Shown here: positions 12,250 to 23,444 of the stretch, piece by piece | Layout of the letters: each line of letters opens with the position of its first letter | Numbering within the stretch: the stretch's first letter is position 1 | Assembly (NCBI GenBank): GCA_025024175.1 | Contig: QCXZ01000041.1 | Location: forward strand, 20,579,786 to 20,643,785 | DNA length: 64,000 bases | Source: Rhyzopertha dominica | Taxonomy: Eukaryota; Arthropoda; Insecta; Coleoptera; Bostrichidae | Direction: 5' to 3' | Translations under genes and position numbers: made by a program | The notes under the pieces: generated by a model | What the model was told of the DNA's origin: nothing | The model's database searches: none | Seen by the model: the letters and a program-made list of their open reading frames with translations, nothing else

Positions 12250-13929
12250 TTATTCAGTAAGGTAGTTTATAATACTTAGTGTTGAGTGGTTTAGCGTATT
12301 TTTTTAGTCCATTTTAGTGAGTGTTTTCAATTTTATTGCATTTTCGTTTGGTTTACTTTGAAAACTTTTAAAAACGGCATTTCAAGCTATGTGTGAAAAC
12401 CTCCTCCGGTATTTGATAGAGAGTGAGAGTTAAAAGTGTGCAAAATTTTGATAAGGATAAAACCCAGAATTCTAGGACTATACGTCTTCCCTCCATGCGA
12501 ATGACACGATGGGTATTTGCCACGACAGCCAGCAGCATTTCATATTTCATTGTACTATTTATTGCAGTGATCACCCCACGTCTAAAAATTATTTACCGTA
12601 TATTGCATGCAATATGATCCCGCTATCGCTTCGTGTGAAAACGCTCAAAGAGCCGCCTGCCAAATTTTTAAAACTCGGCTCCTACCCATACGACTATTGG
12701 ATTTAATACGACAGCATAGCTTTGATAGGTATAGGAAGCTTTAAGCCGTCAGCCTTCACCTTAAATTCGAGCCTCGGCATGTCTAGGTGCTAGGTATAAT
12801 TCAGTCAGCAATCTGTAGTAATATATTTCCTCATTCCGCTTCTCGCCGGTCGGCAAGTCGGCCACGGTATTTACTGCCGGAGGTTCAAGTTGTGACGTGA
12901 CGTATTCATACTCATTACTCCACGTTTCAGCGCCGCCTATCGCGCCGCTATATTACGACGCCCCCAGGAAGGGTTGCTGCCAGAATTTACGACATGCAAC
13001 TTTGCAAGATTGCGCTTCTGTCCGCCAACTTTCTGCCGTTCAAAATTTCCCCCGTCAGGTCTGCGAAACCGAACGCGAGCATATTTTACCGTCACAATTT
13101 TGGGCTAAAGAAACACGGGTTACATGAATCAGTCCGAAGGGGCTGCTCGTTATTTGAAACTGGCGAGCCTATCTACGGCGCTTTCATCTAAATTTGTTTC
13201 GCACGGTGCTATAAGTGGCAACATTATATTGGAGCCACATTCCTTCAGGATCTACACCACCCACTTCATGCACAAACAATTCTTTATTATGTAATCGAGA
13301 GCTGATGCCTTCAGTGCTTTCTGTTTACTATGTCGCGATACCGGTCGCATCTGAGTGTTTGTGGATTCGTAGCAACGTCTTTACAGAAAATTATATATTC
13401 TAGTACGAGAGGAGAAATTAGAAATTTCACCCACGACACACAAGCAAATAATGTTGCTTCCCACAAATGCTGTATGTTGTATTGCTCAATCCTGCTATTA
13501 AACACTCTCTAATTTTTAAAGTTACAGGAAAATTTAGTAAGCTGCTTTCGTTGTTATGGTTCTCATCAAACAAACAATTAAATATTCCTAGAGACAATGG
13601 AGTAAGAAAACTGTGTATTTGTACCTGTTTTTATTCTGAAAGATACTCATGCAGCCACATTTATTACTAAGATGATAATTTGAATCTTCTGGGCTGACTG
13701 TGGTCAATGTCTTCTTCTTCTCCTCGATCCTTCTCCAAATATTTCGCCTACTACCGCGACAGGCATTTTAATTTGCGAGCTCGTGGTCGTGGACGTAGAC
13801 ATCGCGGCGAACAGACTAACTGCCGGGCGGTTGCCTGTTGTCCCGTTCCAGTTGGGCGTTGCTGTGGCCTGGTTAGGTATCTTTCTGTGGGGAGGNTTCG
13901 AAGTACAGGAATCCAAGTAATGTTAATCT
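12250..13929. other. No gene recognised; GC-richer patches
   Basis: A run of T at about 12234-12245 starts the stretch. GC-richer sequence at about 12840-13150 and 13690-13900 stands out from the AT-rich surroundings. The second patch abuts the Penelope relic and may be its 3' tail: a minus-strand frame there reads INITWIPVL, like the tail downstream of the endonuclease. No exon with splice sites is convincing. Confidence 0.35.
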
Positions 13930-14538
13930 TCATAGTCTCTTTTTTCGGTTAAAGCTATAATCGTATTTATGTATTTCGGACACTTCCAAGTGTAGACGCT
14001 TGTAGTAGGACTTGGTGGTACTAACCATCTTAGTTTCGTCGAAATTGATGTGTGTGCTCAGCGACTGCCGTTGCCGATCTCTTGGAAAGTACCAGACGAC
14101 TCTCTCGTGCTCTTTTATTCTGGTGTTGGCGCTCATTTTCGTAGTTCCTATGTATACTTGTCCGCAATTACATGGCATACAGTAAACTCCACCGGATGAC
14201 AAAGGGTTCCCTTTATCTTTGACAGAGATGAACATACTCTGTAGCTTTCTAGCGGGCTCGTACACCATTGAGACTTAGTGTGCCTTTAGTATCTTCCCGA
14301 TGCGTTCCGTAACGTTCTTGATGTAGGGCAAAAAAGCCTTCCTCATGAGTGGCGGTTCCTGTTGTGTCTGTCGACGAGGTCGCATGGCCCGTTTGATTTT
14401 CTTACTGGTGTAGCTGTTTAATCGTAGAACTCGATGTAGATGGTTCAGTTCCTCTTGTAGATGTTCGGGTTCACTAATCCTCTTCAAGCGTTCAACTAAG
14501 GTCTTGATGGTACCCCTTTCCTGGCTTGGATAGTAATT
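13930..14538 (-). pseudogene. Penelope-like element: linker and GIY-YIG endonuclease
   Basis: On the minus strand the sequence begins with NYYPSQERGTIKTLVERLKR (14538-14479) and runs through EPEHLQEELNHLHRVLRLN and KAFLPYIKNVTERIGKIL, the usual linker between reverse transcriptase and endonuclease. After a frameshift near 14270 comes EPARKLQSMFISVKDKGNPL, then the GIY-YIG motif as GGVYCMPCNCGQVYIG with TRIKEHER (14170-14085), and HKYDYSFNRKKRL near the end. The cysteine pair before the GIY-YIG tyrosine and the EHxR block are typical of Penelope endonucleases. The RT is missing upstream and the frame is broken, so it is a 5'-truncated dead copy. Confidence 0.85.
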
Positions 14539-14579
14539 CTAAGTCTTAACGATAAATGACTATTAAAGCTTTAATAATC

Positions 14580-14866
14580 AACGCCTTTTTGTGTTGGTTG
14601 GCAAGCTGGTATCCTCGTCTGAAGAGCTGAAAAAACAGTGATAGCCATTTATCATTAAGTTTTGGTACATGTCTGCCTATGAAGCCTCGTAGATCCCTGC
14701 AGCTCGGAGTGAGACGGCTTTCTGCCCATACGTCCAGCTTATAAGTTGATCAATAAATGGCATAATGCTCATTTGTGCTCTATTTTCAGTTCATATCTTA
14801 CGTACGGTAGAGTACATGGCGAGGCCTGTTTGTGTTGGTTGAGAAGCTGGTATTCTAGTCTGAACA
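14580..14866. repeat. Direct repeat of ~42 bases upstream of the Penelope relic
   Basis: Two similar segments containing TGTGTTGGTTG(A/G)(G/C)AAGCTGGTAT, followed by a similar CGTCTGAA/TAGTCTGAA end, occur at about 14588-14623 and 14830-14866. They may be part of terminal structures of the neighbouring element. Between them, CCATTTAT and ATAAATGG form a short inverted pair. Confidence 0.35.
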
Positions 14867-16100
14867 TGAAATTATGTATTCAGACCTACGTTTTTGCAAA
14901 TACCTCCCCNGAGGGGATTAGTTAANAGTTGAGATATAGGTACACATTTGGTTAGAAATTACAAATCTAGATACCTAGCATTTGTTTTAAAGCATTTTTA
15001 TTTCGATATTTGATATTTTTGGAACATGTGATCTTCTACGCGAGCAAAGCCCTGGATAACAATTATTCTAAGACACCTGGGAGGAGCCGACATTCAAGCA
15101 ACAATCTAAGTTCAAAAATTTTGCTCACACTTTTGTTTTTATTAAAAAATTTTTTCTGTCTCAATTTAATTGGTGTAGGTACGTGTTTGTTTGCAAAATT
15201 ATTTTGACAGTGTTGATAGATTTTTATGTTAAAACGACTGAAGTCGTAGCCAAACTGTATAAAATATAATACACGTTGGTCGTAGCACTGCTACAATTGT
15301 TCCAAGTTTCAGAATAGCTCAAGCTAAACTTTAGGGTGCGACACTATATGACGGACAGTACAGTCGATTTTGATTCATTAGTGTATGATGTGACCATAAC
15401 CATCGTACCACAGTATACAAACATTACCTTCGCATACAGTTGCTACAAAATAAAAACCGTCGGCCATTTTGAGGGAGGTACAAATGCGCGAAATTCAAAG
15501 GCTCTGCTACCTGAATTGAATTCTGCATGCAAGGTTTTAATAGGCTTGTAATTATAAATAAAGAAAAGGAATGTGCTGTAGAGCTGTTAGAACATTTTTA
15601 TTTTATTTGTAAATGCTCTAGTCTGCAGCCTATTTCGTAAATCATTTGCGAAATCGTAATCATAAGATATAAAATCTGTAATTCCTATATAACAAGGGTG
15701 GATCCTTTTCTCATAAAACTGCCCTATCACAAAAAAATGCCTCATCTTTAGCGCTAAAAATCCAAATAAGTGCTTGCTTTTGGAAAATAAATGTGCAAAA
15801 ATTAATATACATACCGTTTGCACCTTTGGGAAAATGAAAAAATTCAAGTTACGGTTATTGCGGCTATTGTCCTTTCATTTCTGAAAAGGCACACGCCAAC
15901 CCACCCTTCACTTTTTATTTAAATCTTTAAATATACGCATACAAGTTCGCTGACATGTTGACACAACGAAAATAACTGAGCAATCAGCTGGCAGCGGCCA
16001 TTTTGCGGATAGTACACAGAAAACGCACATGCGTTTTGTCGCTAATGTACGAAATAAATACATTATACTTTGGTGGTATCTTACAAAAAATCGATTTTGT
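14867..16100. other. No gene recognised
   Basis: AT-rich with open frames up to 86 codons (15587-15847 minus) that resemble no family. A few Ns occur near 14909-14926. Nothing further is supported. Confidence 0.35.
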
Positions 16101-16545
16101 CAACTGTCATGTCAAATTTGGATTAAGATCTATGACAGCCAAGCCGCATGGTACCTAAAGGTATAAATATTCAAATTTTCTATAATGTTGCATGCCAAAT
16201 TTGGATTAAGGCCATTGTCCAACAGATAGTATCTTCCAAATTCATTTGTATTCAGTTTAACTATAATTAAAGTTATGTCAAATTTGGTTTAAGACAACAA
16301 CAGATATGCCTACCCCGGGGTACATAAAGGTGCAAAAAATCGATTCCGTTTGATAAATACAATTGAACGCTTTGTGTCAGCTTTTGATTAAGGTGATGAT
16401 GGACATGTGCAGCATGGTACCTAAAAATATTTTTTTTTATTTTGCTTCATACTGTTATTGGACGTGACTTTTAATGTTGAGTGTGATGTACTTGTCAAGT
16501 TTGGATTAAAGCTATGAAGAAATGCACCATGGTACCTAAAGTATG
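16100..16545 (+). repeat. Degenerate tandem repeat of five ~85-115 bp units
   Basis: A core like TGTCAAATTTGGATTAAG recurs at about 16109, 16192, 16276, 16376 and 16494. Each is followed after 25-40 bases by a second shared word, GCATGGTACCTAAA or a variant of it. The spacing is irregular and the copies diverged, so this is an old minisatellite-like array rather than a live satellite. Confidence 0.65.
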
Positions 16546-16705
16546 ACAATAACTGATCTGTGACCGGTGATTTGCGCTGGCAACACCCATTTATAGTGCG
16601 CGCCGGGGAAGAAGTCGCACCTTAGCAATGTAGTATCGTCCACAATTTGAACGGAACGAACCACATGGGTGGGCCGAGTCAATAAATTTGTTCGCCGCGC
16701 TAGCC

Positions 16706-16742
16706 TGAAGTTGCGACTACAGTCACTAAATAGAATGCAGTA
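16706..16742 (+). repeat. Inverted repeat around family C copy 1, left arm
   Basis: GTTGCGACTACAGT followed by ACTAAATAGAATGCAGTACCGC is matched in reverse complement at about 18690-18727 (GCGGTACTGTATTCTATTTAG ending in ACTGTAGTTGCGAC). The word GCCATATTTGGAGTAAAA lies next to both arms but in the same orientation. The two arms bracket family C copy 1. Confidence 0.6.
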
Positions 16743-16808
16743 CCGCAACGTCCGCCATATTTGGAGTAAAAGGTTTGGTGGGAACATTCAAATTTCGCAA
16801 TGTTAATT

Positions 16809-18488
16809 GTTTCCATATCCAACAGATAAAAAGTATTGCATATGCGAAAAAATTTTTATTTGTTCAATCGCTTTAAATGCTCGGAAACAACGAAAGATTA
16901 AATTTGAGCAAAAAATAACTTTCGAAAGATAACATATGAACTTGAAATTTGGCATACATATAAATCTCAACTACCCAAAGCGACCTATTGTTTTTGGGGT
17001 AAGCAGGGTATAAGGAGAGGGGTGAAATTGGGGGTATTTACCCTTTTTTTTTAAATTCTTGTCTTTTATCCTATTTCAGTGCAACAAACTGTTTAGAAGA
17101 TACCGTCACCGTGGTTTTTCCGAAGTATCTGAGGAAATGCTTAATAAAAGTATTCAAATAGTGAAAATACCATCGGGTGGCTATTCTGGACTGGAAATGA
17201 CAGTTCCTATGAAATAAATAATATTTCACTTTCTCTTGCAATTTTCTTACGGTAAAATGTGGTATTCTTGACTTGGGATGAACATCAAGTCGTATAGAAA
17301 ATTAGCAGACAACGTTGGTAATGTTAATCAGATGCTTCATGCCTGCTGTTGGCTATCGTTAACTAATAAGGGTGGTCATAACAAGATGCGGGGTGATCCG
17401 ATTTGATTTGTGAAAACGTTACCCACTCGTTAAAAATTTGTGGATTACGAAAAGCATTGCACACTTCATAAAATGCCTTACTCGCTAAGAATTGGATGTA
17501 AACAAATTTGAACCAGTAATTTGCTGGTAATTTCCACATTGAAAAAAGGAAGTGCGCATAAAGCAAACTAATCATAAATATAGACAGAGCAATTTTGGAA
17601 GGATTTTTTATTCTACCTGTTAGCGGAGATTTTTGTACCTTCAACCATAAACGTCTCACCATTTCTATAATATAACGTGCCAATTCGTGATTAATACGCC
17701 ATCTTTTTTTAAATGCTTTTTTCAATAGCATTAATTATACTTGTAGCAGTAGCTAATTCTTCATAATCCATATTTAATGTTTGTACACCTACAAAGTTTT
17801 TTTATTCTATTATTTCAAATGCAGTATATTAGCTCAGCAACTTATTACAATACAAATCTAATATAAAATATAAAATTAATATATTCGGGCATTTTGATTA
17901 TCTCACTTCTATGTTAAAGTTACATCGTTTTATTCTTATTTCCTTCGTAATATAGAATATCACAAAATTATTGACATTATAGAGTTCAATAATGACACTC
18001 ACAGTAACAGCTTCGTGAGAAATCACTTTTCTCTTACAAAATAGCAAGAGAATGTAATTTCCTAGGAAAGTGAACATTCACGATTTCAAGAATACCAAAT
18101 TTATTGTACCAGGAGAACTCCGCATAATTTCTCCTAGGAATTGAGTCCAGATTGAGTACCAGCTCTGATAGGAGTGTTTTAAAATATTTTTCCAAAATTT
18201 TGATATTTCCAAACACCTGAATTCTGGACATTGTGTACACGATTTTTTTAAAATTTTGCTGTTATATAGAAAATCAAATTTCAAATCGAAAATCACTTGC
18301 AATTTTTTTGTAAAATTAATGAATTTGTAGATATTTAAAAATTTATGAAATTTTGCTAATCTCACGAGAACCGTTTGTCGTAGAAAAAATGCTCAAAACC
18401 TGAATATTGATCGTACATTATAAGAAATAAGAACGTAAATGTCATTTTGACAATTTGATGTGAAGTATTGATTCAATTTGCAGCGGTA
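16809..18488 (-). mobile_element. Repeat family C, copy 1, with about 1 kb of extra internal sequence
   Basis: In reverse orientation both halves match the 0.8-kb copy at 32817-33620. The right half is at 16809-17190, with words such as CAACTACCCAAAGCGACCTA and AACTGTTTAGAAGATA. The left half is at about 18245-18488, with GTCATTTTGACAATT and CAAATTTGCAGCGG-like ends. Between them, 17190-18245 has no counterpart in the other copies. It is either a later insertion or the interior that shorter copies lost. No target duplication was recognised. Confidence 0.65.
17363..17731 (-). CDS. 122-codon open frame inside family C copy 1, unknown
   Basis: An uninterrupted frame starting with an ATG, basic at the N-terminus (KKAFKKRWRINHELARY) and with a hydrophobic stretch around residues 48-65 that could be a membrane segment (IALSIFMISLLYAHFLF). 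It matches no family I recognise. It lies entirely in the part of this copy that the shorter copies lack. It could be a remnant of the element's own protein, of something inserted, or chance. Confidence 0.25.
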   Translation of the reverse strand: MLLKKAFKKRWRINHELARYIIEMVRRLWLKVQKSPLTGRIKNPSKIALSIFMISLLYAHFLFSMWKLPANYWFKFVYIQFLASKAFYEVCNAFRNPQIFNEWVTFSQIKSDHPASCYDHPY

Positions 18489-18689
18489 TTTTACAAACAA
18501 AACTCACAAAAAGAGTGAGGAACCAGGAACCTAACATTAACTGTTAGTAGTAGTCAGATGACGAATGACAAGGTGACTAATGACAAGTAAAAAATATCAT
18601 ATTTTGGCAGAAAATGACAAGTAAGTAGTTGCGCCGCCATATTTGGAGTAAAAATCAATGCCTCTCTCTCTGACTCATTGGAACATAGC

Positions 18690-18727
18690 CTTGCGGTACT
18701 GTATTCTATTTAGTAACTGTAGTTGCG
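18690..18727 (-). repeat. Inverted repeat around family C copy 1, right arm
   Basis: Reverse complement of 16706-16742. See the left arm. The pair is about 2 kb apart. Confidence 0.6.
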
Positions 18728-19660
18728 ACCATTAATAATGGCGGGCACGCCAATGATTTAAATGTCTCGCCACAATTTTTGTTTCCAGCACGTCTGCCTT
18801 CTTTACTGACGCGCACATTGTGTTTTGATGACGCTGGGAATAAGTTAGGTGACCTCAACCACTCGGTTTAACGTGTCGCTGAATGTCCACCGAGTGAGAC
18901 GGCTCTAGCGGTCTGGACTTCTTAGTCGTACACAAGCATCTTGCCTTTAACGCCCTTTAACTAACAACTTATTCCTTTAAATTTCAAGGAAAAATACAAA
19001 AATTTTCGAACAAAATGCTTTTGTGATGCAAAATGACTTTGGAACTTAGTTTATAGTGCTTAATAACCAATTCAGTTATTTTAAAAAGCAATATCTTAGA
19101 TAGAATTAAATAAATACATGTTGGGTGTAGTAAACTGATATAGAAACTCAGACATACATACAATAAATATAATATTAAGTAATATGCACACATACTGCAT
19201 AAAGAGTCAGAAATGGCACAAATAATTAATCAATTTTCTACTTTGAAATGATAATATACTTAATAAATAATTTTAATAAATTTAATGAGTAAGTAACGCT
19301 ATTTGGCTTACCTTATTTAAACTAGCAAGTTCTAACGGTCTATAGTTCTCGGCGGTTAAGTCAGATCAATAGGGAAGACGACGTTAGGAGAATGTTGCAG
19401 AGGGCCGTTAAGTAAAAAGATTATTTGCCAGATACTTGTAACTAATAAGCTGCAAGTCTTGACTGCATTCTTTTTTCAACAGTAGCTACACTACATTTGA
19501 CTGATTTCTTGCTGTTTATACAGGTGTCTAACTTGATCTGCTGCAGTAATTACCCATATTATACAAACAGATAGAAGTCACGGTACGATCAATTTTTATA
19601 TTCTGCCTTTTTTGTGAACTCTGGTTCATAAGTAAGAATTTAGATGGCAATGCCATCTGT
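18728..19660. other. No gene recognised
   Basis: AT-rich. The short GC-richer part at 18740-18960 contains no identifiable exon. Nothing is supported. Confidence 0.35.
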
Positions 19661-19664
19661 CAGC

Positions 19665-20313
19665 ATTACACTGACATGATGACAAAGCCACCTAGCTGCC
19701 TTAACGGGTACTACTTCCTAAAGGAAAACCTGTAGCCTGATAAATTCGCATGCAACTGCATACTTCAATTTGACAGCAGGCCCCCACGGCACTTTTTGCT
19801 AGCGGGCAAGAACCGACATACATTAAAATGCATGTCTATGCTGTGCTATCTGCACCTCAACCAACTGCAGATAGATCTATTTCGCTGTCATTACAGCTCA
19901 TCAGTGCAGTGTAGGTCTAGTGCAGACCGCACGGCATAGAACAACCTATATACCAAAGCAATGGTATGATGTACGTAAGAATCTGTTAACATATTACACT
20001 GACATGATAACAAAGCCACCTAGCTGCGTTAACGGGTACTACTTCCTAAAGGAAGTGACCTGTAGCCTGACAAATTGGCATGCAACTGCATACTTCAATT
20101 TGACAGCAGGCCCCCACGGCACTTTTTGCTAGCGAGCAAGAAATGACATACATTAAAATGCATGTCTATGCTGTTTGGTATATAGGCAAAACCAGTTCTA
20201 TGCCGTGCTGTCTGTACTAGACCTCAACTGCACTGATGAGCTGTAATGACAGCGAAATTCATCTATCTGCAGTTGGTTGAGGTACAGACAGCACAGCATA
20301 GACATGCATTTTA
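19665..20313. mobile_element. Fold-back element with both direct and inverted duplications (family D)
   Basis: A 180-bp segment at 19665-19844 (containing ACCTAGCTGC and GACAGCAGGCCCCCACGGCA) is repeated directly at 19993-20174. In addition about 140 bp at 19820-19965 are repeated in inverted orientation at about 20175-20313, including TCTATGCCGTGC and CAGTTGGTTGAGGT. A third, partial copy in the inverted arrangement lies at about 41312-41490. The geometry is that of a fold-back transposon whose terminal modules have been duplicated. No coding region is evident. Confidence 0.75.
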
Positions 20314-21685
20314 ACTCAGGTTCATGCTTGACAACCGAACGTCGTTAACATGAAGCTTATGATAATTCATATTTGGGACAGCCGCCGGTAAATAGGCTAG
20401 GCACTGCCTAATAGCTTTATCTAAAATAAATTTTAGGACTGTTAAGAAAAATTTACCTTTTAGGTTGGATATACGTAGTAACCTGGTCCGCTGTAATAAG
20501 CCTTTCAGGCTCCTACGCGCCAATCATTAAATTACGTACGAAATCCCGGACAGCTGAGTGTGCGTGTTCCGTAGATCGTTGTGCTCTTCGCTGGCCTTCG
20601 CGCGTATCCTGGAAAGTGGAAATTAAATTTCTGTAAGTATGATTGGATCCTTGGGCACTCGTGTTAACGTGCACGGGCCAAATCAGTTGAGTTCCGGTTT
20701 ATTAGGCCACTTAACACCCGCCGCGTCAGTGCCGATCAATCGCGGCGGCGGAGAAGCTTCCGGCACTTCCGGCACCGATTTATGACTCCACATTTCCTCA
20801 GATGCGGCCTCAATCTATGGAACGGACGAAGGTCCGGGAGTCGAGTTCTAACAAGACGGGTAGTGATGAGAGGCATCGACGCAATCGCTTTTGGAATGAG
20901 AAGTGTAGGAACTGTTTTCAGTAACAAGTAACAGAATAAGTTATCTTATTAGTCTTTATTTTGCATTATATTTCGCTTCTTTCTGTGAAATTCCACTGTT
21001 CATAACTGATATCGGCATGGTTTACTCCAAATATTCATATTTCCAGTTGATTAGTAATTTCCAAAGTTTTCTGACACTGGGCAATTCTTAGCCTATACGC
21101 ATAAACTTGGCAAATTAATGCAAAAGACAAATAATTAATTATGAAAAAATAGTTCCCGTAAATAACTGCGCAAAAATAATTATTGCAAATAAAGAATACT
21201 AGTTAAGAATATACTAGAATAAAACGGCCAATAAGTACAATTTTTTTTGTACTCCATTCACAATTTCAACAATTTACTGAAAATGATAATAACATATCGT
21301 CTTTATAACTTAATTCGAGAATAGTTATTTCAACCTAAGAATTATAACAATTAACAGAGATTAACTACAGTTTCAAGGATACTAAAACTACATACAGATG
21401 TGCGAACGCAGGTCTACCATACCCTACTAACAACTCTTGCTAGTATCCTAAGAAACGATACAAAAAATGTTTTAGTGGCGTATTTCTAATACATAATAGA
21501 ATTCTATTATATAGGTAGTGAAGTCCCATAAGCGAACGATGTTTTAAAGAAGTTATCTGCAATAAACCAAGATGCCGCGCATATCAATTGGCACTGAAAC
21601 TGCCAATGGCAGGTGACACTCTCCGTTCATACATTTTTTTCTAAATGAAAATCTAAAACACAAATTCTGAATTCTTTGTAATTTA
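20314..21685. other. No gene recognised; GC-richer stretch at 20530-20930
   Basis: A GC-richer segment with CGGCGGCGG and basic open frames on the minus strand (20736-20927) could be a promoter or first exon, but no splice-bounded frame can be defended. The remainder is AT-rich without features. Confidence 0.3.
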
Positions 21686-21689
21686 ATTG

Positions 21690-22540
21690 CAGGTCTGCAG
21701 CTCTCAATAATAGCCCTAGGGCGATAAGCTTAAAGTTGACATAAACGCCTTTATTGAGGAAAAAGACTTTAAAAGAAGATAGTAAAATCGATAGAAATTT
21801 ATATAAATTATAAATTGAAAACAAGGTTCCAAAGGTGAGCGCGTTTGTCAAATAAGTTATTGAAGTTAATATTACTATAAACAACCATATCATTTAACCG
21901 TTGATTGTTGAAAATATTCGTCGAATGACGGGAGGATTTTTCAATGCCCAAAAATGCGTGTTGTGGAAATTGTGAATACTATTATGTGTAAAAACTATCT
22001 CTTCCATAACTGAAACGGTAAAGTTAGGGTTCAAGTTCACTCCATCAATTCAAGAGGAAGATTCCTTAGAAGAAAGCGCCGCTGCACTTGAAATGAGCCG
22101 CGTAAGGCGTGCCTTAAGATTTTCCAAACTGTGGATTGTGATATCTCAAACTACGCTGCAATGGTCTTATTAGTGCCTATACCGGGATGCCCCTCGACTA
22201 CATTTAAAACCTCTTCATCAAGATTCACAATTTGCCTAGGTCTAATGGAACCGCTATGTTGCCCAGGTCTTGGCCGCAAACTACCAGTTTCTCTATCTCG
22301 CTAAACAATGCGTAAAGAGGCGTGACGTCTCGGATGATATATTTGGGGAAACCTTTGAGTACAAAGCCACTAAACTGTGATGTTATTTCCCATATTATGC
22401 CAGTGTCTTGTTCATAAGTTGTTTGAGAAATTGTGCGTCACACTTTCATTCTAATCGTGTGCAAATACTCGCAAACTAGAATACGACCATAACTGATAGC
22501 AAACATATCGTCTAGACTACCACTTTTATTATTAGTCATT
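21690..22540 (-). pseudogene. DUF4817-type (mariner-like) transposase relic
   Basis: On the minus strand, 22400-22055 gives RETGSLRPRPGQHSG, RPRQIVNLDEEVLNVVEGHP and FEISQSTVWKILRHAL, the helix-turn-helix block of insect transposases with a DUF4817 domain. Further down, 21975-21901 reads HNFHNTHFWALKNPPVIRRI, the well-conserved start of the DDE part (family FNxHNxHxWAxENPH). A related continuation may run to about 21690. Frameshifts and a TAG in the helix-turn-helix show that it is inactive. Its upstream end lies 60 bp from family A copy 2. Confidence 0.8.
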
Positions 22541-22603
22541 ATTTGTCCTTAGCTTGAATTTTCGAACTTCATAAAAGAGATTATACACTATCTTTTGATT
22601 ATA

Positions 22604-23442
22604 CAGGATTTCTATAAATGATTCATGCAACGGGGGCCGTGTTGATTTTTGAATCCCTTGTGCCGCCTTTTTGTAACTGCTGCCAAGTTACAATACCCAC
22701 AATATACTGTCAACTGTCAAATTTTGTACTGAAGGGTGTGGATAAAGTTATATCCACGAAATTGATAGTTTTATAAACATTTTTTTAAATTTACTGTTAC
22801 ATTTACCTTTCAAAGGTAAGTAATAACAGTAATGTGCTTGTACAAAGCTACACGACGCACTTTAATATACAAAACTGCGTCGCTCATAACCCCCTTTTTG
22901 CGGTCATCGCCTTTTAGATAATGGCTTGATAAATTCAACGATTTTCCACAAATTTCGAAGTCCACGCAATTAATTTCAGTCTTTTCCCCCATTATCTTCT
23001 TCTTTTGCACCACCACAATTTAGCTGTTTACAATCTCTAGGTTAGAAAACGTCCCCATAAAATACACGGTATCCCGGCAGTGGAGTTCAACCTAACTATA
23101 CATTTTACCATTACGGCAGACTAAAACATCTTTTAGTTCATCACCATTTAACACGTGTACTGTAGACACAACCTCACAACTAGGTACGATACACAACTTA
23201 AAAGTTTTACGAAGCCATGTCACAGCTCTGAAATCTGAGCCTTCTCCAATCTTAAAGTTAATTATTACATAAAACGCTACAGCGTACGTTAAAAATACAC
23301 TTGAAATATATAAAATAATTATTAGAAAAGACGAGTATCTGTCAAACCAATAGTTACGTTCACTTTCCTGAAAGGAGGCAAATTGATGTATTATATCATT
23401 TCCATAAGCGGCTGGATGCATGAATCATTTATAGAAACCCTG
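22604..23442. mobile_element. TIR element family A, copy 2
   Basis: The 26-base terminal repeats (CAGGATTTCTATAAATGATT at the left, AATCATTTATAGAAACCCTG at the right) differ at one position and are flanked by TA (22602-22603 and 23443-23444). At 839 bp this is the more complete copy of the element seen at 1065-2759. A 109-codon minus frame (23092-23421) with a hydrophobic stretch lies inside. It is not a recognisable transposase and may be chance. Confidence 0.85.
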
Positions 23443-23444
23443 TA

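Noticed and set aside
16809..18488. CRISPR-like or satellite reading of the repeated words
   Set aside because: The words belong to dispersed family C copies in inverted or direct orientation, not to a regular array. No CRISPR is expected in a nuclear genome.
20736..20927. 63-codon basic minus frame as a second protamine-like gene
   Set aside because: Arginine content is moderate, there is no cysteine spacing, and no promoter or polyA signals accompany it.
23092..23421. 109-codon minus frame with a hydrophobic stretch inside family A copy 2
   Set aside because: The other copy does not preserve it and it does not resemble a transposase.
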